IMG/VR virus record: IMGVR_UViG_3300005468_000052
Span: 1 to 28,931 of that record
DNA: 28,931 bases
Strand: one strand, 5' to 3'
Source of the DNA: a virus
Below the pieces are notes generated by a model. It was not told the DNA's origin, ran no database searches, and saw nothing but the letters and a program-made list of their open reading frames with translations. The translations under genes were made by a program, and so were the position numbers. Below, piece by piece: positions 12,207 through 20,236 of the stretch (position 1 is the stretch's first letter; the number at the start of each line of letters is the position of its first letter).

Positions 12207-14378
12207 ATGAAGCCATCGCCGGACGATTCAAAATCAATTCTTGATGAAGCAAATGAACGCTTCGAACTGATAGTCGCCACCGACAAGGACAACCGCGACA
12301 ACTACAAGGCCGATCTGGCCTTTGTCTATGCGCCCGGTGAGCAATGGCCGGAAGATGTCAAGACCAAGCGCAAGGCTTGGAACGAACTGTGCTTGGAGTT
12401 CAACCAGCTCAAGCAGTTCGTTTCCCAGGTGGTCAATGACCAGCTGCAAAACCGTCCCGGCATTCGCGTGCATGCGGCGGGCGGCGATGCCTCAAAGGAG
12501 GTGGCTGACATCGAGCAGGGCATGATTCGCGCCATTGAATACGACTCCAAGGCCGACGATGTCTACAAAAACGCCTTCAAACTGGCCGTAGCCGGTGGCC
12601 GTGGCTGGTGGCGCATAGTGTCGGAATACGAGGACAAAGACGGATTCGACCAGAAGCTGTGCATCAAGCCGATTCAGGACAGCAACACGGTTTACGCCGA
12701 CACCGACTACGAGCAGCCGGACGGCTCAGATCGGAAATACGTCTTTGTCATCGCGCGCTACACCAAAACCGAGTTTCTGAACAAGTGGCCGAACCACGAA
12801 CCGTTGTCATGGGACAACATTCCACCTTATTGGCAGGACGGCAAAGACAGCGTCGTCGTGGCCGATTACTACCGCCGCGTCTGCAAAAAGCGCACGGTGG
12901 TGCTCATGAGCGACGGCAACAGGGGCTGGAAAGATGAGATGCCGACGCCGCCAGAGGGTGTTTCCATCATCAAGGAGCGCGAGGTAGACGACTGGTCGGT
13001 GGAGTGGTATACGATTGCCGGTGGCCAACAGGTGCTGGAGACCTACGAATGGCCCGGTTCTGTGATCCCGGTGGTTTGCGTGGCTGGCGAGGATATGATT
13101 CTTGACGGCAAGCGCATTTATCAGGGCTTGACCCGGCATGCCAGAGATGCGCAGTCCATGCTCAATTTCGGCATGACACAGCAGGCCACACAGCTGGCCC
13201 TCTCGCCGCGTGCGCCCTGGGTCATGGCAGAAGGCCAGAATGAGGGCTATGAGTCCATGTGGCGCGATGCCAATAATAAGAACTGGTCGGCGCTGATTTA
13301 CAAGCCGGTCACGATTGATGGCAATATCGCGCCTCCTCCGCAGCGCACGCAGCCCGCCATGATTTCGGACGGCTGGGATCGCTGGTGCCAGACCATGATT
13401 GGCATGATCAAGTCAACCATTGGCATGTACGAGCAGTCTTTGGGACAAAAGGGCAATGAGGTCTCGGGCCGCGCCATCACCGCCCGCGAAAAGCAGGGTG
13501 ATACAGCGACGTTCAATTACGTGAACAACTGGCACATGGCTATCGACCTGACGGGCCGTATCTGCATTGAAGTGCTGCCCACGTTTTACGACACGGAACG
13601 CATCGTCAACACCATCGGCCCGGACGAAACCAAGAAGCTGGTCACGATCAACCAGGCCGCGCCGAATCCCGACAACCCACTCGAAGCCATCCGCAAAAAC
13701 GACATCACGCGCGGCAAATATGCCGTGACCGTCGAGGCTGGACCGAGCTTTGCCACCAAGCGCCAGGAAACCAGCGAAGCCTTACAGACGCTGGTGCAGG
13801 CCTTCCCGGACGTCATGCAGGTAGCTGGCGATCTGGTGGTCAAGTCGCTCGATATCGCCGACGCCGAGATCATCTCCGAGCGCCTCAAAGTCATGTTGCC
13901 GCCCCAAATCCAGCAGGCAGAACAAGCCAAGGCCGAGGGCCGCGAGCCGCCAGACCCGCAAGTCATGGCCGCGATGCAGGAAAAAGACGGCCAGCTACAG
14001 CAAGCTGCTCAGACCATGGAAAAGATGAACGAAGAGATTCAATCCCTGCGTTCCGGGGCTCAACAGAAGATGCAGGCCGCAGAGATAGACGCCAGTGTGA
14101 ACGAGAAGAAATTCATGATGGAGGCGCAGCTCAAGGACCGCCAAGCCGAAATTGATGCTTCATTGGAGCTGAAAAAGGCCGAAATGACCCAGGCGACCGA
14201 GCTGCAAAAAGCCGCGATGACGCAACAGACCGACATCAAGAAAGCCATGATTGACCGCATGACCAAGCTCGAAATTGCCGCCATGCAAGAAGACGGCGAG
14301 ATGGCGCAAACCCTGATCCATGCCGATTCGCAGCAGGCGCAAGCTGAAGAATCATTAGAGAACAAAGAAAAAGCATAG
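12207..14378 (+). CDS. P22-family portal protein
   Basis: 723 residues, nearly the length of P22 gp1 (725). The portal is a dodecameric ring at one capsid vertex that receives terminase and later gp4/gp10-type tail factors. LAFVYAPGEQWPEDVKTKRK, MAEGQNEGYESMW and SLGQKGNEVSGRAITAREKQ are family-typical. The last 150 residues (about 560-715) are a Gln/Glu/Lys/Met-rich coiled coil, which fits the C-terminal barrel helix that extends into the capsid. It is flanked by the two hairpin repeats. Confidence 0.92.
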   Translation: MKPSPDDSKSILDEANERFELIVATDKDNRDNYKADLAFVYAPGEQWPEDVKTKRKAWNELCLEFNQLKQFVSQVVNDQLQNRPGIRVHAAGGDASKEVADIEQGMIRAIEYDSKADDVYKNAFKLAVAGGRGWWRIVSEYEDKDGFDQKLCIKPIQDSNTVYADTDYEQPDGSDRKYVFVIARYTKTEFLNKWPNHEPLSWDNIPPYWQDGKDSVVVADYYRRVCKKRTVVLMSDGNRGWKDEMPTPPEGVSIIKEREVDDWSVEWYTIAGGQQVLETYEWPGSVIPVVCVAGEDMILDGKRIYQGLTRHARDAQSMLNFGMTQQATQLALSPRAPWVMAEGQNEGYESMWRDANNKNWSALIYKPVTIDGNIAPPPQRTQPAMISDGWDRWCQTMIGMIKSTIGMYEQSLGQKGNEVSGRAITAREKQGDTATFNYVNNWHMAIDLTGRICIEVLPTFYDTERIVNTIGPDETKKLVTINQAAPNPDNPLEAIRKNDITRGKYAVTVEAGPSFATKRQETSEALQTLVQAFPDVMQVAGDLVVKSLDIADAEIISERLKVMLPPQIQQAEQAKAEGREPPDPQVMAAMQEKDGQLQQAAQTMEKMNEEIQSLRSGAQQKMQAAEIDASVNEKKFMMEAQLKDRQAEIDASLELKKAEMTQATELQKAAMTQQTDIKKAMIDRMTKLEIAAMQEDGEMAQTLIHADSQQAQAEESLENKEKA

Positions 14379-14379
14379 C

Positions 14380-14414
14380 AAAACTATGTCTTTTTTGCAT
14401 AGATTGACTAGAAT
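14380..14414. repeat. Hairpin element, copy B, downstream of the portal gene
   Basis: CTATG at 14384-14388 and CATAG at 14398-14402 are spaced 14 bases apart, as in copy A, around a T6 tract. A further CATAG at 14374-14378 contains the portal stop codon, so the central CTATG can pair to the left or the right. TAGAAT at 14409-14414 stands where copy A has TATACT. Possible roles are a phage-specific promoter or operator, or a termination/attenuation element. Confidence 0.75.
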
Positions 14415-14436
14415 CAACGAAACCTAAGGTTTTCAT

Positions 14437-15468
14437 ATGAACACCATCACTATTCGTGCGGGACAGACCAGCCAGCCATTTCAGATTGGCGTGGGCTCTC
14501 TTGTCACGATCACGCCGAGCGCTACCGTCTCCAGTTCCGGCTACATCGAATACACCCTCGATACGGCGGTGAACGTGCAGAACAGTTCGGCGACCTGGAC
14601 GACTTGGCCCAAGGGCGCGGTATCCGCCAAGACCTCCGATACCGCCGCCTTCCCGGTATTTGTGCGCCTTGTATGCCTGACCGGCCAGCTTCAGGGTGAT
14701 TTTGGCGACGCCACGGGCTCAACGGCAACGCGCATCGTTCCATGGCAATCCGGTCAATCCAGTTCGCCATTCAACAGCTCTGGCGTATATCTGGGCGATA
14801 CCCCGGCAGGCGTCGTGTATGGCATGGGCGCGCAGCCGATGCTCTGGGCCAACCGACCAGACGCCACGCTGTACCCCGGCGCGGCCTTCCGCTTCACCGA
14901 TGTGGGCGGCAATACCGGAACGGGCGGCGGTAACTTCTTCTTTTCCAATGGCGTGCGTTACAAGACCGTGAACGGTACCGTGACGCTGGACACCATCGAC
15001 ACCGCGAATGCCGGGGTAGCCAATACCACCGAGCAGCAGCTCAACCCGAACGCCATCCTCATGCCTGCGGGGCTGCTGGGTGCCACCGACCGCCTGCGCG
15101 TCTACCTGTCAGCTTCCAAGAGCGGCGCGGCAGACACGGCAACGATTCGCCTGCGCATTGGGCCGCTGAAGACGGTAGCCGATCCGCTGATTGCCACCAT
15201 CAGCATGGCAACGACGAATATCTCCTTCGGCACACTGCTGGAATTCAAGCGCATCAGCGCGACCTCTCTGCAAAAGCAGGGCAATGGCGACCCCGCAGGC
15301 AACTACAACGGCATGTCGACCACGGCCTATGCGGCGGCAGTCGGCAGTCTGAGTAATTTCGACTCGGTCGGCCAATACCTCTCAATCACCCAGCAAATGA
15401 CGGGCGGTACCGAATTCATCACTATCCAGGATTACACGCTTGAGCTGTTCTCCACCGACAGCGCTTAA
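14437..15468 (+). CDS. Virion structural protein, two-module type (copy 1)
   Basis: 343 residues of beta-rich sequence. The N-terminal part (ITIRAGQTSQPFQIGVGSL) resembles the N-terminus of the 249-residue protein at 16272. The C-terminal part (LMPAGLLGATDRLRVYLSAS onward) has the strand pattern of a TNF/jelly-roll-like domain also present there. It probably sits on the capsid or tail surface as a decoration or receptor-related protein. It follows the portal gene and copy B of the hairpin element. Confidence 0.6.
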   Translation: MNTITIRAGQTSQPFQIGVGSLVTITPSATVSSSGYIEYTLDTAVNVQNSSATWTTWPKGAVSAKTSDTAAFPVFVRLVCLTGQLQGDFGDATGSTATRIVPWQSGQSSSPFNSSGVYLGDTPAGVVYGMGAQPMLWANRPDATLYPGAAFRFTDVGGNTGTGGGNFFFSNGVRYKTVNGTVTLDTIDTANAGVANTTEQQLNPNAILMPAGLLGATDRLRVYLSASKSGAADTATIRLRIGPLKTVADPLIATISMATTNISFGTLLEFKRISATSLQKQGNGDPAGNYNGMSTTAYAAAVGSLSNFDSVGQYLSITQQMTGGTEFITIQDYTLELFSTDSA

Positions 15469-15477
15469 GGATCAACC

Positions 15478-15768
15478 ATGACGACACCTTGTGGCTATCA
15501 GCAAATCACAGTGCTTACATCGGCGGTAGGGCTGACTGTGCCCGCTGCGGGCTCCATTCCCGGCATGCTGCAAGCGCCTACGCGCTGTTTGATCGTTCCC
15601 GAAGCCCAGGCGGTGCGCTGGCGCGATGATGGCACCGATCCGAGCGCAACCGTGGGCCAGCCCTTGGCGGTCGGCGCAGAGCTGCGCTATGACGGCGACC
15701 TGAAAAAGATCAAATTTTTCGAGCAGGCCGCAAGTGCCAAGCTCAATATCACTTACTACTACCCCTAA
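15478..15768 (+). CDS. Small virion-type protein
   Basis: 96 residues. EAQAVRWRDDGTDPSATVGQ, AVGAELRYDGDLKKIKFFEQ and the final ITYYYP match a small beta protein frequently found among phage head genes, of unknown role. It may be a head-decoration protein. Its TAA overlaps the next ATG (TAATG). Confidence 0.6.
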   Translation: MTTPCGYQQITVLTSAVGLTVPAAGSIPGMLQAPTRCLIVPEAQAVRWRDDGTDPSATVGQPLAVGAELRYDGDLKKIKFFEQAASAKLNITYYYP

Positions 15769-16208
15769 TGGTCGATACATCCGCATTCACGCCAAGCGCC
15801 TTTCTTCCGGGAGAGTGGACGCGGGCGACTTTGCCTGCTGCTGCCAACCACGAGAACATGGGCGCATGGGTGACGGATTGCCCCGGCTTCAGCGTCATGA
15901 TCAGCGACGGCACGATCTGGCGCACCATCGGCAAGCGCACCGAAACCTACAGCGGCACCACGGACGCCAGCGGCAATTATGCGGTGACGTTCGCCACACC
16001 CTATAGTGCCACGCCGCACATCAGCCCAGTGACCTTCCCCGCCGCCGATGCAACTACGCGCGTGCGTGTGACGGCGGCAGCACCAACCGGCTTCACGGTT
16101 AAAACCGAAAAGAACAACGCAGTGACCGTGCTTGCCATCGATGTATTGGCAATTGGTACTGCAAATGTCCCCAGTATCCCGGTTCGGGTGCTGGTGGTGG
16201 AAAGCTAA
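15768..16208 (+). CDS. Beta-rich virion protein
   Basis: 146 residues. WVTDCPGFSVMISDGTIWRT opens a strand-rich domain ending in IGTANVPSIPVRVLVVE. The second half (YAVTFATPYSATPHISPVTF) resembles the H-type-lectin-like C-terminal domains seen on phage surface proteins, which would suggest a surface or binding role. This is resemblance in pattern only. Confidence 0.55.
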   Translation: MVDTSAFTPSAFLPGEWTRATLPAAANHENMGAWVTDCPGFSVMISDGTIWRTIGKRTETYSGTTDASGNYAVTFATPYSATPHISPVTFPAADATTRVRVTAAAPTGFTVKTEKNNAVTVLAIDVLAIGTANVPSIPVRVLVVES

Positions 16209-16212
16209 AACC

Positions 16213-16275
16213 ATGAAATATCGCGCCTTCTTGGCTGGGCACGCATCAGTCTTTAACTACCGGAGCTACTCATGA
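16213..16275 (+). CDS. Possible 20-residue minicistron
   Basis: MKYRAFLAGHASVFNYRSYS, then TGA. It starts 5 bases after the previous stop and ends in an ATGA overlap with the gene at 16272, bridging a 63-base gap. It has no Shine-Dalgarno of its own. CGGAG at 16261-16265 within it serves the next gene. Confidence 0.3.
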   Translation: MKYRAFLAGHASVFNYRSYS

Positions 16276-17021
16276 GCACTACTTTTCTTTCTATCCCCGC
16301 TGGCACTACGTCCAGCCCCGTGTTTGTCACCCCCCTGACGAACGTTATCGTTGGCCCTTCCGTGCTTGGTGGCTCCGCTACCGTGACGTTCTCGCCCAGC
16401 CTGAGCATTCCCGCTTCGGCATGGCAGACCATCCAGACCGGCACCGGAGGCGGTTCGTTCCGTCCCACCACGACCGGCTATGTGTCGATTCAGGCGACGA
16501 CTTCGCAGGCTAACGCCTTCTTTGCCGACCTTGGCCCCGGTTATCAATCCGGTGGTGGCGTGATCGTGAACATCAACGCCCCACTGGCAAGCGCCTCGAC
16601 TACTTCCGAAGTGGTTCTGGCCTCGTGGAAAGTGCCTGCTGGTTACCTGAGCCCCAATTTCCGCATGGAAGTGGCTGGGAATGTCTCGCTGAGCAACAAC
16701 GCCAACGTCAAGACCCTGAAGCTCTACGCCAACGGCGCGGCAGGTACGGCCATGGCTACTTCGCCCTCGATTGCCTCGGCGCTGAACTTCAGTTTTGACA
16801 CCACGATCAGCGGACGGGATGGCGGCGCAACCTTGATTGGTACGGGTTTGCTGGCTTCGCAGACCTCGGCCCAGGGTGGCTCCGGCATCTCTACCACGGC
16901 CAATCCGACCCTGGCGCGGGATTTCCTCGGGCAAGAAACGGAATTCACATTGACCGCGACCAAGGCCACCGGCACCGACACCTTCCAGATTGAAAACCTA
17001 CTGGTGACGCTGTCCTCGTAA
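16272..17021 (+). CDS. Virion structural protein, two-module type (copy 2)
   Basis: 249 residues. Its N-terminus (LSIPAGTTSSPVFVTPLTNV) and C-terminal module (ASWKVPAGYLSPNFRMEVAG onward, ending DTFQIENLLVTL) parallel those of the protein at 14437, which ends ITIQDYTLELF. This suggests an old duplication with divergence. A surface decoration or fibre role is likely; nothing catalytic is visible. Confidence 0.6.
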   Translation: MSTTFLSIPAGTTSSPVFVTPLTNVIVGPSVLGGSATVTFSPSLSIPASAWQTIQTGTGGGSFRPTTTGYVSIQATTSQANAFFADLGPGYQSGGGVIVNINAPLASASTTSEVVLASWKVPAGYLSPNFRMEVAGNVSLSNNANVKTLKLYANGAAGTAMATSPSIASALNFSFDTTISGRDGGATLIGTGLLASQTSAQGGSGISTTANPTLARDFLGQETEFTLTATKATGTDTFQIENLLVTLSS

Positions 17022-17036
17022 TTGTTTCATCGCCTA

Positions 17037-17060
17037 CCGGTGAGCGAATCACCGGGTTTT
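17037..17060 (+). terminator. Hairpin with a short T-run before the scaffold gene
   Basis: CCGGTGA (17037-17043) and TCACCGG (17049-17055) form a perfect 7-bp GC-rich stem with a GCGAA loop, followed by G and TTTT. It resembles a weak intrinsic terminator or attenuator. It lies between the surface proteins and the scaffold/coat genes and could adjust their relative expression. The T-run is short, so termination would be partial. Confidence 0.5.
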
Positions 17061-17076
17061 GACTCTTGGGAATACC

Positions 17077-17940
17077 ATGAACGAAGACCTCCAGCTCTCA
17101 GTTGCTGATACGAATACTGAGCAACAGCTCGCAACCGACGAACAAAAGCCGGTTACTGGTGAATCGAGCACGCCAGAAGTGACGGAGACGGATGAGGAGA
17201 AAAACCTCCGCATTCAGCAGGAAGCAACGGAAAAGGCACGCCAGAAGGAAGAAAAGCGCCAGCAGAGCGTTCAGCGCCGGTTCGATGAACTGACCGCTGA
17301 CAAATATGCCGAGCGCAAACGGGCCGATCAGCTCGCCGAACAGAACGCCAAAATCTTGGCGCTACTGGAAGGCAAGCAGGGCGGCACGGCAAAACCAACG
17401 GGTGAGCCAACACGCGAACAGTTCACGGATTACGAGGACTTTGTGACGGCACGGGCAGAATACCGCGCCGAGCTGAAGGCCCAAGCGATGCTGGACAACT
17501 TCGCGCGGACGCAGCAGCAAGAGAGCGCCAAGGCCAGCGAGGACCAATCCAAGCAGGCGGCGGAACGCTCTTTTGTCGAGCGTCGGGCGGCGGCAGAAAA
17601 GGACATTCCTGATTACCGCCAAGTGGTCGAGGATTGGGAGCCCCAACTCCCGGATTCCGTGGTGGATTTGATTGTGCGGATGCCAGATGGTCCGCTGATC
17701 AGCTATCACATGGCCAAAAACCCGGCACTCGAGCGTCAGTTCCGCGAACAACCTGCCTATATGCATGGCATCTTGCTGGGTCAAATCTCGGCAGGCCTCA
17801 AAAGTCCCCAACAAAAAACAGTATCAGCAGCGCCCGCGCCTGGTAAGCCGGTCGGCACCAAGGTAGCCTCCTCCTCTGGAGATGGTTATTCCGGTGACCC
17901 GGAAGGCTACTACGCCTGGGCGCAAAAGCACATGAAATAA
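17077..17940 (+). CDS. Capsid scaffold protein
   Basis: 287 residues, very rich in Glu, Gln, Lys and Ala, mostly helical, and placed immediately before the coat gene. Charged coiled-coil sequence runs from about 40 to 170 (EKARQKEEKRQQSVQRRFDE). The C-terminal end (GYYAWAQKHMK) is basic-aromatic, as scaffolds that contact coat by a basic tail often are. It would direct procapsid assembly and leave before maturation. The ATG at 17077 has GGGA about 6 bases upstream and is preferred to an earlier TTG at 17059. Confidence 0.8.
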   Translation: MNEDLQLSVADTNTEQQLATDEQKPVTGESSTPEVTETDEEKNLRIQQEATEKARQKEEKRQQSVQRRFDELTADKYAERKRADQLAEQNAKILALLEGKQGGTAKPTGEPTREQFTDYEDFVTARAEYRAELKAQAMLDNFARTQQQESAKASEDQSKQAAERSFVERRAAAEKDIPDYRQVVEDWEPQLPDSVVDLIVRMPDGPLISYHMAKNPALERQFREQPAYMHGILLGQISAGLKSPQQKTVSAAPAPGKPVGTKVASSSGDGYSGDPEGYYAWAQKHMK

Positions 17941-17953
17941 GGACTTTTCAATC

Positions 17954-19195
17954 ATGGCAAATGGCTTTCAAAACCCGGTCATGTACACGGATGAAACACT
18001 CCGCGTGCTGGCAAACAACATCATCCTGGGCAAAAAGGTGTCCCGCAAATGGCAAAAGGAGTTCGGCAAAGAGGCGATGAAGATCGGTGACACGATCAAC
18101 ATCCGCCGCCCTGCCCGCTTCACCGTCACGACCGGCGCTGCCTATGCGGGCCAGGACTACACCGAAACGAGCGTGCCGCTGGTGGTCAATCAGCAAAAGC
18201 ACATCGACACGTCTTTCACCAGCGCCGATCTGACGCTCAAAGTGCAGGACTTTTCCGACCGGGTCATCAAGCCCGGCGCCATCCAGTTGGCGCAGACCAT
18301 CGACATCGACGGCTACATCAACGCCAAAAACACCGTGGGCAATCTGACCGGCACGGCGGGCACGGCACCGAACAACGTGTCTTTTCTGTTTGACATCGGC
18401 AAGAAGCTGGATGACTTTTCCGTGCCCCGTGATGGTTCGCGCTATTACGCCATGGACCAAGCCTCCAACGCCGCGCAGGTGGGCGCGCTGACCGGCTTCT
18501 TCAACCAGCAAAAGCAGGTGGGCGAACAATACACCGATGGCGTATTTGTCGATGGCACCAACACGGTGGGCCTGAAGATCGCCATGTCGCAAAACGTGGC
18601 ACGCCAGACGGTTGGCCCGCTGGGCGGTTCTCCCGTGGTCAACGGTGCCAGCCAGGGCCTGACCTCCGGATGGGCCAATACCGGTACGCTGGTAACCAAC
18701 GGCTGGACGGCTGCGGCTGCGCTGCGCCTGCGTGCCGGTGACGTGTTCACCGCTGTTGGCTGCAATTCGGTCAACCCCGTGACCAAGCAGACCACCGGGC
18801 AACTGATGCAGTTTGTGGTGCTGTCGGATACGTCTTCGGACGCCTCGGGCAACGCCACGATCAGCATCAGCCCCGCCATCATCACCGCTGGCCCATTCCA
18901 GAACGTCACCGCATCGCCTACCAACGGCGGCGCTCTGGTGGTTAACGGAACGGCCTCGACCAGCTACGTGCGCAATCTGTCATGGCATGAAGATGCGTTC
19001 GAGCTGGCTGTGGTGAAGATGGTTGATCTGGCTGAATTCGGCGGCTGGGGCTCTGTGCGTTCGCAAGACGGCTTTTCGATGCGCGTCTTCCGCCAGGCTG
19101 CGATCAGCACCGATACGGTTGGGAACCGCGTTGACGTTTTATACGGATGGGCGACACCGTACGCCGAACAGGCAACTCAGCAGGTTGGTGCATAA
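17954..19195 (+). CDS. P22-family major coat protein
   Basis: 413 residues (P22 gp5 has 430). The start MANGFQNPVMYTDETLRVLA, the IGDTINIRRPARF motif (near 48-60), the DLTLKVQDFSDRVIKPGAIQ region and an inserted domain in the middle (about 220-330) fit the P22 coat branch of the HK97 fold, whose insertion domain stabilises the capsid. AAGGA precedes the ATG. The gene is followed by the HNH gene at 19242. Confidence 0.93.
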   Translation: MANGFQNPVMYTDETLRVLANNIILGKKVSRKWQKEFGKEAMKIGDTINIRRPARFTVTTGAAYAGQDYTETSVPLVVNQQKHIDTSFTSADLTLKVQDFSDRVIKPGAIQLAQTIDIDGYINAKNTVGNLTGTAGTAPNNVSFLFDIGKKLDDFSVPRDGSRYYAMDQASNAAQVGALTGFFNQQKQVGEQYTDGVFVDGTNTVGLKIAMSQNVARQTVGPLGGSPVVNGASQGLTSGWANTGTLVTNGWTAAAALRLRAGDVFTAVGCNSVNPVTKQTTGQLMQFVVLSDTSSDASGNATISISPAIITAGPFQNVTASPTNGGALVVNGTASTSYVRNLSWHEDAFELAVVKMVDLAEFGGWGSVRSQDGFSMRVFRQAAISTDTVGNRVDVLYGWATPYAEQATQQVGA

Positions 19196-19212
19196 AGGCG
19201 TATACTCCATGG

Positions 19213-19227
19213 GCGGCATTTTGCCGC
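19213..19227. other. Short hairpin in the coat-HNH gap
   Basis: GCGGCA and TGCCGC form a 6-bp stem with a TTT loop, 18 bases after the coat stop. It has no T-run, so it is not a normal terminator. It may be the remains of a coat-gene terminator interrupted by the HNH insertion, or a stabilising 3' stem for the abundant coat mRNA. Confidence 0.35.
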
Positions 19228-19241
19228 TTATGGAGGCTTTT

Positions 19242-19811
19242 ATGAAGATTTGTTCTATTGATGGATGTGGCATTAAATCTCGGGCTCTTGGACTTTGCGC
19301 AACACACTATTCTAGAAAGATAAAAAACGGTGACCCATTAATAAAAAGTCTGAAGCCGCCGCCGAATTTGGCTGAAGTATTTATGAAGTACGTCAATAAA
19401 ATTGATGATGGATGTTGGATATGGACCGGCGCAAAGACAAAAGGATATGGCAAATTCAGGATGAAGGAAAAAAACATAGTTGCATCCCGAGCGTCTTGGC
19501 TTTTAAATAGGGATGTTCCTGAGAATTTTTCGGATTTACTGGTGTGCCATCATTGTGATAATCCTTCATGCGTCAAGCCAGATCATTTGTTTTTGGGGAC
19601 TACTCAAGAAAACGTCAATGACAAAATGGCAAAAGGACGGCATGACCCGGGGCGCGGGGTGGCTCAGAAAAATGCCAAGCTGGATGATGACAAGGTGAGA
19701 TTTATAAGGCAGAGGTCAATGACTGGGCCTCAATTGGCTGAGAAATTTGATGTCTCTCTGGCGCTAATAAAGGCAGTGAGAACCGGGAAGAAGTGGAAAC
19801 ACGTTATTTAA
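19242..19811 (+). CDS. HNH homing-type endonuclease
   Basis: 189 residues. The N-terminal zinc-finger-like part (Cys4, Cys9, Cys19, His22) is followed by CWIWTGAKTKGYG (58-70) and the intact HNH core VCHHCDNPSCVKPDHL (101-116) with His103-His104, Asn107 and His115. A DNA-binding end follows (KLDDDKVRFIRQ and a helix-turn-helix at about 162-182). GGAGG at 19232-19236 fixes the ATG at 19242; earlier in-frame ATGs exist. Its sequence is visibly AT-richer than the flanking genes, as expected for a mobile free-standing endonuclease. Confidence 0.87.
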   Translation: MKICSIDGCGIKSRALGLCATHYSRKIKNGDPLIKSLKPPPNLAEVFMKYVNKIDDGCWIWTGAKTKGYGKFRMKEKNIVASRASWLLNRDVPENFSDLLVCHHCDNPSCVKPDHLFLGTTQENVNDKMAKGRHDPGRGVAQKNAKLDDDKVRFIRQRSMTGPQLAEKFDVSLALIKAVRTGKKWKHVI

Positions 19812-19822
19812 AGGAAAGAATC

Positions 19823-20236
19823 ATGCAGAAACTTGAGATTGATTACAGCGAGATTTCTCTCCCCGCTGGCAGCGTCCAGCAGGAGGAATGGGAGCCGCCG
19901 GTACACAAGTACTTCGGCAAAAAGCTGCCCAACGGCAAGACCGAGAAAGAGCCGGTCTACAGCTACAAAGAATATCCGCGCATGATGTATGGCCTGCGTG
20001 ATGGCAAGATTGTGGCCCGCGTCGTGAACACCGATGAGGAGCGCGCCGCGCTGCCCGCCAATTGGGAGCCGACTTTTGCCGCCTTCGGCCATATCAGCGC
20101 TCCCTCGTTTGAGCAGAAGATTGCCATGGAGCGCACAGCCCAAGACATTGCCGCGCAAGGTGTACCAACCGGCGAGTCTGGCGAAACAGTGATGGCCGAT
20201 GCGCCGCGCCGTGGCCGCCCACCCAAGGCTGAATAA
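19823..20236 (+). CDS. Small head-region protein with an AT-hook-like tail
   Basis: 137 residues. EPVYSYKEYPRMMYGLRDGK and ARVVNTDEERAALPANW are recognisable in small proteins between coat and adaptor genes of related phages. The C-terminus ends APRRGRPPKAE, an AT-hook-like RGRPP sequence that may contact DNA. AAAGGAAAG precedes the ATG. It may help finish or line the head; the function is unknown. Confidence 0.6.
   Translation: MQKLEIDYSEISLPAGSVQQEEWEPPVHKYFGKKLPNGKTEKEPVYSYKEYPRMMYGLRDGKIVARVVNTDEERAALPANWEPTFAAFGHISAPSFEQKIAMERTAQDIAAQGVPTGESGETVMADAPRRGRPPKAE

Noticed and set aside
14236-14436. A minus-strand frame whose start looks like a signal peptide (MLFLCSLMILQLAPA)
   Set aside because: It is the antisense of the Gln/Glu/Lys-rich portal tail, has no ribosome-binding site, and its hydrophobic stretch follows from the complement of those codons.
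19178-19206. TATACT after the coat stop as a promoter for the HNH gene
   Set aside because: The only -35-like sequence is 10 bases away, too close for sigma70.
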